The notes under the pieces were generated by a model. That model saw nothing but the letters and a program-made list of their open reading frames with translations. It made no database searches and had not been told where the DNA came from. The position numbers and the translations under genes were made by a program. DNA of 6,431 nt from Actinomycetota bacterium (GTDB taxonomy: Bacteria > Actinomycetota > Actinomycetes > Nanopelagicales > Nanopelagicaceae): assembly GCA_005793655.1 (NCBI GenBank), contig SXRC01000035.1, positions 1 through 6,431 of the forward strand. Direction: 5' to 3'. Below are positions 1-5,341 of the stretch, in pieces (the first letter of the stretch is position 1; every line of letters begins with the position of its first letter).

Positions 1-390
1 ACTTCCCTTTGTTTTTCTAGTTTTACGATCTTTGTCTAAGCCAATTTCAGAAATATTCAACTTTCCACCAGATTTTTTAGGCCTTGCTTGATCATAAAAT
101 TGCCAATCAGATTTTTTTAACCTCTTCGCTGCCTTTAATACCCGAGTTTCATCCTCTTTACTGGTGTAGTAAGCACCATCTGAACAACACCCAGCATTAG
201 GTTTTTCCTTATCAATTCCACAGCAGCCGTTGCCATAAATGCACTGCCAGTAAGAGGTGAGCCAGGTTAAATCACACTTAAATATTTCCTCCAAATTTCC
301 TGGGTTCTCAAACTCAACCCAGTCTCGAGTGAAATTAGGTGTGACCTCATTCTTAGATAACTTATATTTCACTCTTTTTTTCGTGGCCAT
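1..390 (-). CDS. Cysteine-rich conserved uncharacterised protein (partial, C-terminus outside window)
   Basis: An uninterrupted minus-strand frame runs from an ATG at 388-390 to the left edge, giving 130 codons with no stop, so the C-terminus is missing. The protein starts MATKKRVKYK and is basic. It has Cys at 39, 50, 56, 57, 68 and 69, forming a core C-x5-CC-x10-CC with the local motifs NGCCGI (54-59) and AGCCSDGAYYT (66-76), followed by a charged Lys/Arg-rich stretch. No signal peptide or membrane segment is visible, so it is probably cytoplasmic. The clustered cysteines suggest a bound metal or Fe-S cluster, but this is inference. It resembles, from memory, a conserved actinobacterial family of unknown function, and I cannot name a function. 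The start is supported by a -10 hexamer eight bases upstream and the absence of a Shine-Dalgarno. It is divergent from proC across 56 bases. Confidence 0.8.
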   Translation of the reverse strand, partial: MATKKRVKYKLSKNEVTPNFTRDWVEFENPGNLEEIFKCDLTWLTSYWQCIYGNGCCGIDKEKPNAGCCSDGAYYTSKEDETRVLKAAKRLKKSDWQFYDQARPKKSGGKLNISEIGLDKDRKTRKTKGS

Positions 391-398
391 AAGGTGGA

Positions 399-404
399 AG
401 TTTA
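399..404 (-). promoter_or_regulatory. Putative -10 element (TAAACT) of the left-edge gene, leaderless
   Basis: Read on the minus strand, TAAACT fits the actinobacterial TANNNT -10 pattern and ends eight bases before the ATG at 388-390, so transcription would start at or next to the A of the start codon. A weak -35-like TAGTCA (423-428) lies 18 bases further upstream. No Shine-Dalgarno sequence precedes the ATG, which fits a leaderless message. Confidence 0.45.
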
Positions 405-434
405 AGGGTTAAGAGAGGATTGTGACTAATTGGG

Positions 435-440
435 TAGGCT
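435..440 (+). promoter_or_regulatory. Putative -10 element (TAGGCT) of proC, leaderless
   Basis: TAGGCT matches TANNNT and ends six bases before the proC ATG at 447, so the transcript would begin at or next to the start codon. No purine-rich Shine-Dalgarno at normal spacing is visible, and no convincing -35 is found about 17 bases upstream. It shares the 391-446 gap with the divergent promoter of the left-edge gene. Confidence 0.5.
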
Positions 441-446
441 TGAAGT

Positions 447-1259
447 ATGAAGGCAGCTCTTACAAATAAATGCATTGGTTTTATCGGTGTTGGCGTAATG
501 GGCTCTTCCATCATTAAGAGTCTGCTCGCTGCAGCATTGCCAGCAAATCAAATATGCATAGCTGATAAGAGTCAGGAAAAAGCTGACCAGATCACCGCTA
601 CTTATAAGGTAGTAAAACAGAGCATCTCACAAATTGGGCAAAACTGTGAGGTTATATTTCTTGCTGTAAAACCACAAGATCTAGGTGATGTCTTGGTGGA
701 GTTAAGTAAAAGCTTAAAGAGTGAAACATTATTGATCTCTATTGCTGCTGGAAAAACTACTAGATTTATTGAAGAAAAACTAAGTTCAAACAATCCAGTA
801 GTACGAGTAATGCCAAACACTCCAGCCCAAATTGGTAAGGCAGTTTCAGCAATCTCTGGCGGATCAAATGCCAAGCCAGCCCACCTTGAATTAACAAAAG
901 AGTTATTTTCTGCCAGCGGAGTAGTTGTTGAAGTCCCTGAGGCAAATCAAGATGCAGTAACCGCACTTAGTGGATCTGGCCCGGCCTACTTTTTTTATTT
1001 CATTGAATCAATGATTAAGTCAGGTGTGCAGTTAGGTCTAACAAATGAAATTGCTACGCAGCTTGCGATTGGAACCATTACTGGATCAGCTGCAATGTTG
1101 CAGGAAAGTGGCCTAGATGCAGCAACACTGCGGAAAAATGTGACCAGTCCTAATGGCACCACAGCTGCAGCACTTGCAGTATTTGCCGACAAAGACTTAG
1201 AGAAAATTATTTCAGATGCCATGACGGCTGCAAAAAAACGTGCACAGGAGTTGGCTTGA
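447..1259 (+). CDS. proC: Pyrroline-5-carboxylate reductase
   Basis: This enzyme catalyses the last step of proline synthesis, reducing 1-pyrroline-5-carboxylate to L-proline with NAD(P)H in the cytoplasm. At 270 residues it has the normal family length. The N-terminal Rossmann dinucleotide-binding motif GFIGVGVMG is at 11-19, followed by AVKPQ (73-77) and VRVMPNTP (119-126). The C-terminal dimerisation and substrate domain carries the family signature ALSGSGPAY (173-181) and VTSPNGTT (232-239). All expected blocks are present, so it looks intact and functional. The ATG at 447 is chosen because it begins just before the Rossmann motif and follows a -10 hexamer by six bases, which suggests leaderless expression. 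Its last codons contain the Shine-Dalgarno of the next gene, and its stop overlaps that gene's start by four bases, so the two are very likely co-transcribed. Confidence 0.97.
   Translation: MKAALTNKCIGFIGVGVMGSSIIKSLLAAALPANQICIADKSQEKADQITATYKVVKQSISQIGQNCEVIFLAVKPQDLGDVLVELSKSLKSETLLISIAAGKTTRFIEEKLSSNNPVVRVMPNTPAQIGKAVSAISGGSNAKPAHLELTKELFSASGVVVEVPEANQDAVTALSGSGPAYFFYFIESMIKSGVQLGLTNEIATQLAIGTITGSAAMLQESGLDAATLRKNVTSPNGTTAAALAVFADKDLEKIISDAMTAAKKRAQELA
1246..1250 (+). promoter_or_regulatory. Shine-Dalgarno AGGAG inside the end of proC, sets the TTG start at 1256
   Basis: AGGAG sits five bases before TTG at 1256-1258, whose last two bases and the following A form the TGA stop of proC. 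This site decides the unusual start codon of the downstream gene and makes translational coupling with proC likely. Confidence 0.65.
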
Positions 1260-2479
1260 AGAGATTTTTCATTGCAGTGGTAATAATTTCGAACTGTGGT
1301 ATCACTTCAGTAAATGCAGCAGTTATGAAAAATACTAAGCCTTTAATAGAGCTTGCTTATGTAAAAGCAGATCAAGTAAGTAGTGTGGCATTAACTCCAG
1401 TAAGTATTATTATTTCTGGTACAACAGAATCACCTAGCTCGGCCTGGATAAATGGATCACTGGCAGGTGCCAGTGATGGATTTATCGCAAGTTACTCATC
1501 CCTTGGTGCACCACTTTGGAATGTTCGATTGGGTAGTACCGCAAATGAAATTGCCACATCTTTAGCTATTGATTTAGATGGCAGTATTTGGGTTGCTGGT
1601 GCAAGTTCAGTTTTATCAACACCTAATCCAACTGCCCCACCAGCAAAGGCTTTAAATCCAGATAATCTAACTCTTAACCCCACAGTGCCAATATCGACAC
1701 CATTAAATCGAATCAAAATTTGGCAGATTAGTAGTACTGGAAATTTACTTAACACATTTGAGTATGTGGGCGAAAATATTATTTACCCCAAAAAAATATT
1801 AGTAACAGAGACCAATCTTATTATTTTAGGAAACATATATGACAAATCATCGGTAGCAGCCTTTTATCTTTCTGCCAGCAAAGCTGGGGTATTCGCGCCA
1901 ATCACAAAATTTGGATTAAAATCCACTCAAATAAATTCTGCAATTAGTAATAAAGATGGCAGCATTACCGCTGTTGGATCAAGTGGTGAATTACTATTAA
2001 AAGTTAAACCACTAAGCAAAGTAGATGCTGTAACACTGAAAATTTCATCATCTGGAGTGTTGCAACAAGTTGCTCGAGCAACATTAAAATCCACCACCAG
2101 AAGCTGGGCAAGTATTGATGCTGGTTTGTTACAAGGGGGAAGAGTTAACTATTCAAATAAAACCGAGGCAGCAATTACAAAGTTCTCTGCATTAGGTAAA
2201 CCAGTTTGGAATGTCCGCTACTTAGCTAAGTCATCAGCTTTAGTTGCAAATGGCAGTACCTCTTGGGCGACATACACTTCAAGTGGTGTAATTAAAGGTG
2301 TACCAGCATGGAAACCAAAATCGCCAACTCCTGTCTTAATCGAGTTTGGGAAAAAAGGTGAAGTAATCTCCTCTCACATACTCACCTCACCAGCGGTTGC
2401 ACTTGCTGTAAACAATGAAATTGGCACAGTTGTAATCACCGACTCGGGTGTGGCTTTTGGTTTAGTTGTCGTTAACTAG
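1256..2479 (+). CDS. Secreted repeat protein, probable beta-propeller, function unknown
   Basis: This is a 407-residue protein that I do not recognise by name. It begins with a typical Sec signal peptide: basic KR, a hydrophobic stretch FFIAVVIISNCGI, and a probable cleavage after VNA (residue 21). The mature part contains at least six spaced copies of a loose motif, two or three hydrophobic residues followed by S-S/A-x-G and a short strand. They lie near 76-92 (ending LWNVRL), 153-170, 201-217, 257-273, 305-321 (ending VWNVRY) and 359-375. Such repeats, with G-S/T-IWVAG-like strands between them (109-115), are typical of beta-propellers of the SBBP or delta-60 kind. A Pro/Thr-rich loop spans about 121-150. 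There is no enzyme motif, sortase signal or C-terminal anchor, so it is probably released or loosely attached and binds a ligand or surface. The TTG start is supported by AGGAG five bases upstream and by the signal peptide directly after it. It overlaps proC by four bases, in the position where M. tuberculosis has a small HTH gene (recalled from memory). Confidence 0.85.
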   Translation: MKRFFIAVVIISNCGITSVNAAVMKNTKPLIELAYVKADQVSSVALTPVSIIISGTTESPSSAWINGSLAGASDGFIASYSSLGAPLWNVRLGSTANEIATSLAIDLDGSIWVAGASSVLSTPNPTAPPAKALNPDNLTLNPTVPISTPLNRIKIWQISSTGNLLNTFEYVGENIIYPKKILVTETNLIILGNIYDKSSVAAFYLSASKAGVFAPITKFGLKSTQINSAISNKDGSITAVGSSGELLLKVKPLSKVDAVTLKISSSGVLQQVARATLKSTTRSWASIDAGLLQGGRVNYSNKTEAAITKFSALGKPVWNVRYLAKSSALVANGSTSWATYTSSGVIKGVPAWKPKSPTPVLIEFGKKGEVISSHILTSPAVALAVNNEIGTVVITDSGVAFGLVVVN

Positions 2480-2506
2480 TAATCTTGGCTTATCGTTAAT
2501 ATCTCT

Positions 2507-2513
2507 AAAGGAG
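2507..2513 (+). promoter_or_regulatory. Strong Shine-Dalgarno AAAGGAG of the bS22 gene
   Basis: AAAGGAG lies four bases before the ATG at 2518. It is the best ribosome binding site in the window and supports a real, strongly translated 32-codon gene. The 38-base gap after the preceding stop has TATCGT (2491-2496) as a possible -10, but no good -35 partner is seen. Confidence 0.75.
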
Positions 2514-2517
2514 TAAA

Positions 2518-2616
2518 ATGGGTTCAGTAATAAAAAAGCGTCGCAAGCGGATGGCTAAGAAGAAGCACAAAAAACTTCTTAAGCGAACTAGAATTCAGCG
2601 CCGTAACGCTAAGTAA
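2518..2616 (+). CDS. Small ribosomal subunit protein bS22-type (AURKAIP1/COX24 domain), 32 aa
   Basis: This 32-residue, extremely basic peptide begins MGSVIKKRRKRMAKKKHKK and ends RIQRRNAK. More than half of its residues are Lys, Arg or His. It matches my recollection of the actinobacterial protein annotated as AURKAIP1/COX24 domain-containing, identified in mycobacterial 30S structures as bS22, where a protein of about 33 residues sits in rRNA near the decoding region. The near-identity of the first dozen residues makes the assignment firm. A perfect Shine-Dalgarno precedes the ATG by four bases. The gene is easily missed because of its length. It follows the secreted repeat protein by 38 bases and may be read from the proC transcript, from its own promoter, or both. 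It converges on the metalloprotease gene, with only eight bases between the two stop codons. Confidence 0.93.
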   Translation: MGSVIKKRRKRMAKKKHKKLLKRTRIQRRNAK

Positions 2617-2624
2617 AAAATCTA

Positions 2625-4979
2625 CTAAGGCTTTAAAAGAGTTAATTTTCCAGATACGCCAGCAACGGCGTATCTGACTTTATTTAAAGTAATCCAACTA
2701 CTTTGTGATCCAGCTTGGACAGTTCCTTTAGAAATTAATAAGGCTGAGCGGTTAGTTTTATTCAGTGAGCATAATCTTAGCTGGCAACCAAACATGATGT
2801 TTTTTTCATCAATGGCAACTGGTGAGTTAGGTATTCCATAATCTGAAGTGGTTACATCAGTAAATTTTGTTGCTGGAAGAGTTTGATATCGAATTTGATT
2901 TGGATTAGGGAAAGAGACACCACTACCAGTAAACCAACTTAGATTTACACCCCTAGCGCTATTAAATATTGCCACGTCATACCCAGCCACTGCCACACCT
3001 TCTGCAGGTGTATCTAATGTCTTATAAACCCAATCCTCAACAAATGCGCTACTTCTAGTGGCGTATCTGATCTCGCCTCTAGTTACATTTCTTTCAAGAT
3101 CAAATCCACGAACTGAATCAAAAAGTAAGTGAATTTTTTTGCCTACCGTTACTGATTTTAAGTGAAATGCGACATCACCAGTGGTTCTACCCTCAGTGTC
3201 TTTATCACCATCTACTATTTCATAACGCCATTCATTACCATCTTTTACCGCCCCAAGTAATATTCCTTGGGATTCATCACGGTAGAAAACCTGCACCCCC
3301 GAAGTATTTACTGCGCAAGCGCTAGAAACGCTGACATCTGAACCGCCACGAACTCTGGGAAACTCTTTGTAATCTTGAATTGCAGGTGCATCACCATCAA
3401 CTATTTCATAGTACCAATCTTTACCATCGTATAAGGCATACCGAAGGTCCTTATCTTTAAGATCTGCGTAAAAAACATGTAAATAGCTATTTCTTCCAGA
3501 GACAGATGTGCACATAGATATATAGCCAGATACATCATTTGTTGTTTTATTGAGTGTGGTTGAATTTCCATCAACAGTTTTAACACTCCACTTGTTGCCA
3601 GAGAAGGTGGCAAGCTTTAGATCACCGTTTTTGCTATCACTATATGCAATAACTGGCTTACCAGCATATGTCGCAGTGGCTAAATGCTTGGCATCTGCTG
3701 CATTATCAATAATTGTAGTTTTCCAACTCGCCTCTGGCATAACCGCGTTGGTATTGACGGAATTGGAGGTGCCTAACGAGTTTGTTGCCGAAACCGAGAA
3801 GGTGTATCTACTGCTATTTTTTAAGCCAGTGAAAATTGCTGGACTCTCTTTGATATTTAAAATATCACCAGTTTGAATGTTTTTTACTTCATAATTTGAC
3901 ACCTGAGCTTCACGAAAATTTAACGGTGGATCAAATTGAATAATTACACTCTTGTCACTAATTATTGCTTTCACATTTTGTGGCGGCTGTGGTGTACCGG
4001 CAGCAACTCCAGCTGGTGGCTTTAGCTTCATATCCTCAAACATTGCAAGCAACAGCGAGCCTGGTAAATGAAACACCTCTCCAGAATCTAGGTTGGGTGT
4101 CATCACTGCATTATTGCCAGATCTTGAAAATGTCGCTTCATCTAAATGTGCCACCGAAGATCCTGCCTCATAGGCGGTGGGTGTATAGAGTTTTGGTTTC
4201 ACACCATTATTTTCTTTTGTAGCCATATCACCTGACCAAACTAAATTTGTGGTCATTGCTTTCCCAGTTTCCAGTGAAGGTGAGGGCATGTCTGCTAGAC
4301 GTCTACCATCCGGAAGTTGAGCATAAGCATCAAAAGGAGTTGGCTGATCAACTCTGCCAAAACCAGAGAACTCGTCATAGTAGGTACCAGAAATAAACCC
4401 AAGACCATGAGCCATCTCATGCAAGATTACGGAAACTAAGTCATAACTTCTAGCAGGACAATTACCATCAATTCCGTAATACCACGGAGCGCTGGAGTTA
4501 ATTGTAATTTCCATCTCAGCAGCATTAGGGTCAAGATCTTTTCCGGACAATGCATTTGCTAATGCAGATGGATAGTAAAGGGTTTTATCAGGTGCGCCAA
4601 TAAAATTTGCGAAGTTCTTTTTCGCACTAGCCGAAGCCAATACCGAGTAACTGGTAGATCTTCCCCAGTTTATATTTATATTTATGGGAACAGTAGAAGA
4701 AAAGTTTTCAGACCAAACATCTACTGCAGCTTGGATTGGAATCTTTACATTTTCAGGAACACTATTAAAATTTATTACAAATCTACTTTTCTTCTCAAGA
4801 TTTGCACTTATTGGCCTAGGAGTTGATTGAATGGATGCGGTTTTTCCACTGGCGTAGATGTGACCCCATTTAGCAGGTGCAACCTTCATTTGGAGAGAAT
4901 TGGCAGAATTTATCGATATTGGGCCAACAAGAAAGGAAGCTATCAACCCTACGGAGATAAAAAAAGATTTTAAGCGCAC
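2625..4979 (-). CDS. Secreted zinc metalloprotease-like protein with FN3 domain and C-terminal repeats
   Basis: This 784-residue protein is probably exported and may act as an extracellular protease. Residues 1-26 look like a Sec signal peptide (RLKSFFISVGLIASFLVG, then SINSA). A zincin domain spans about 60-320. It has the zinc-binding and catalytic motif HEMAH at 187-191 within ILHEMAHGLGF, and AHLDE (278-282) plus MTPNL (293-297), which in related bacterial HExxH-GLGF proteins form a conserved downstream block that could supply the third ligand. A fibronectin type III domain covers about 330-415 (PPQNV at 332-336, RYTFSVSATN at 391-400). Residues 419-700 hold repeats marked by W419, W464, W522, W584 and W650, each followed by a V/I-V/L-D strand end, probably a propeller or lectin-like module. 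There is no membrane anchor or sortase motif. The GTG start is favoured because the signal peptide begins there and a TAGCCT -10 lies seven bases upstream. Substrate is unknown. I am confident of the domains and less so of activity. Confidence 0.88.
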   Translation of the reverse strand: MRLKSFFISVGLIASFLVGPISINSANSLQMKVAPAKWGHIYASGKTASIQSTPRPISANLEKKSRFVINFNSVPENVKIPIQAAVDVWSENFSSTVPINININWGRSTSYSVLASASAKKNFANFIGAPDKTLYYPSALANALSGKDLDPNAAEMEITINSSAPWYYGIDGNCPARSYDLVSVILHEMAHGLGFISGTYYDEFSGFGRVDQPTPFDAYAQLPDGRRLADMPSPSLETGKAMTTNLVWSGDMATKENNGVKPKLYTPTAYEAGSSVAHLDEATFSRSGNNAVMTPNLDSGEVFHLPGSLLLAMFEDMKLKPPAGVAAGTPQPPQNVKAIISDKSVIIQFDPPLNFREAQVSNYEVKNIQTGDILNIKESPAIFTGLKNSSRYTFSVSATNSLGTSNSVNTNAVMPEASWKTTIIDNAADAKHLATATYAGKPVIAYSDSKNGDLKLATFSGNKWSVKTVDGNSTTLNKTTNDVSGYISMCTSVSGRNSYLHVFYADLKDKDLRYALYDGKDWYYEIVDGDAPAIQDYKEFPRVRGGSDVSVSSACAVNTSGVQVFYRDESQGILLGAVKDGNEWRYEIVDGDKDTEGRTTGDVAFHLKSVTVGKKIHLLFDSVRGFDLERNVTRGEIRYATRSSAFVEDWVYKTLDTPAEGVAVAGYDVAIFNSARGVNLSWFTGSGVSFPNPNQIRYQTLPATKFTDVTTSDYGIPNSPVAIDEKNIMFGCQLRLCSLNKTNRSALLISKGTVQAGSQSSWITLNKVRYAVAGVSGKLTLLKP
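2651..2676. terminator. Perfect 10-bp inverted repeat, possible terminator for converging genes
   Basis: The arms CAGATACGCC (2651-2660) and GGCGTATCTG (2667-2676) are perfectly complementary around a six-base loop, AGCAAC. For rightward transcripts the stem lies 34 bases past the bS22 stop and is followed by a T-rich but interrupted stretch (ACTTTATTT). For leftward transcripts it falls within the last codons of the metalloprotease gene (YAVAGVSG), and no clean U-run follows. It is therefore a good stem-loop but an imperfect intrinsic terminator, most plausible for the bS22 transcript. An AT-rich 6-bp inverted repeat, ACTTTA-TT-TAAAGT, lies directly beside it at 2677-2690. Confidence 0.5.
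3204..3410. repeat. Internal coding repeat in the metalloprotease C-terminal region
   Basis: The 21-base blocks at 3204-3224 and 3390-3410 differ at a single base and are 186 bases (62 codons) apart, in the same frame. They encode the repeated YEIVDGD following W522 and W584 of the minus-strand protein. Similarity continues into the preceding codons (Asp-Gly-Lys/Asn-x-Trp). The high DNA identity suggests these two repeat units arose by fairly recent duplication or have been kept alike by conversion, whereas the units around W464 and W650 have diverged more. Confidence 0.75.
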
Positions 4980-4986
4980 AGAGTGA

Positions 4987-4992
4987 AGGCTA
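4987..4992 (-). promoter_or_regulatory. Putative -10 element (TAGCCT) of the metalloprotease gene, leaderless
   Basis: On the minus strand TAGCCT fits TANNNT and ends seven bases before the GTG start at 4977-4979. No Shine-Dalgarno is present in between, so a leaderless GTG-starting message is likely. A TTGGCA (5015-5020) lies 22 bases upstream, which is too far for a standard -35. Confidence 0.45.
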
Positions 4993-5068
4993 ACAGTCTG
5001 CCATGATTGGTTTGTGCCAAAGGTTAATTTTTCAGTAATTATTCAGCAAAAATACATACTGATCGCTT

Positions 5069-5074
5069 TATCCT
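5069..5074 (+). promoter_or_regulatory. Weak candidate -10 element (TATCCT) of the glutaredoxin-like gene
   Basis: TATCCT fits TANNNT and would give a leader of about 24 bases before the ATG at 5105. There is no clear Shine-Dalgarno in that leader (only TTGAAATT precedes the ATG) and no good -35. A degenerate hexamer AACTTT (5093-5098), six bases before the ATG, is the leaderless alternative. Confidence 0.2.
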
Positions 5075-5104
5075 CCGCCCTGTCTTTGGGAAAACTTTGA
5101 AATT

Positions 5105-5341
5105 ATGAAAAAAGTACTCATCTACTCTCGAACTGGTTGCCATTTATGTGAAATAGCCATTGACCAGATTAACTCAGTCAGGAATGAAAAAAATTTTCAG
5201 GTTGAGATAAAACTGATTGATCGTATCCATGATTTAGAAGAAAAGTATGGTGAACAAGTACCAGTTATTTTTATTGATGAAAAAATTCATGATTATTGGC
5301 GGGTAGACTTAGAACGATTTATAAAAGATATCAATACTTAA
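5105..5341 (+). CDS. Glutaredoxin-like protein, DUF836 type
   Basis: This 78-residue cytoplasmic protein has a minimal thioredoxin fold. The strand KVLIYSR is followed by the active-site CxxC as GCHLC (Cys12, Cys15) at the start of the first helix. A VP cis-proline motif is in QVPVIFID near residues 56-63, and the short C-terminal segment HDYWRVDLERFI is typical of the DUF836 family. It is likely to do thiol-disulfide exchange, but the partner is unknown. Family members occur singly in many actinobacteria, and M. tuberculosis has one not far from proC (Rv0508, recalled from memory). The ATG at 5105 is the only sensible start, since the frame upstream has no start codon back to a stop at 5060-5062. 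It is divergent from the metalloprotease gene over 125 bases and converges on the helicase gene with a four-base overlap of stop codons. Confidence 0.88.
   Translation: MKKVLIYSRTGCHLCEIAIDQINSVRNEKNFQVEIKLIDRIHDLEEKYGEQVPVIFIDEKIHDYWRVDLERFIKDINT

Noticed and set aside
602..874. Minus-strand open frame inside proC, with similar ones at 766-966 and 995-1222
   Set aside because: They are antisense to an intact, well-recognised gene, have no recognisable motif, and show no ribosome binding site that I could support.
1492..1755. Minus-strand open frame inside the secreted repeat protein gene
   Set aside because: It lies opposite a frame with a signal peptide and regular repeats, and its translation shows no domain pattern.
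2480..2517. A separate promoter for bS22 (TATCGT at 2491-2496)
   Set aside because: The hexamer fits TANNNT but no -35 of good match lies 16-18 bases upstream, and read-through from proC is an adequate explanation.
2677..2690. ACTTTATTTAAAGT inverted repeat as a separate terminator or operator
   Set aside because: The stem is only six AT-rich pairs with a two-base loop, too weak and too likely by chance in this composition to list alone.
3550..4222. Plus-strand open frames (3550-3876 and 3965-4222) and a minus-strand alternative frame (3401-3613) inside the metalloprotease gene
   Set aside because: They are shadows of the long minus-strand gene, which has clear zincin and FN3 signatures across the same bases.
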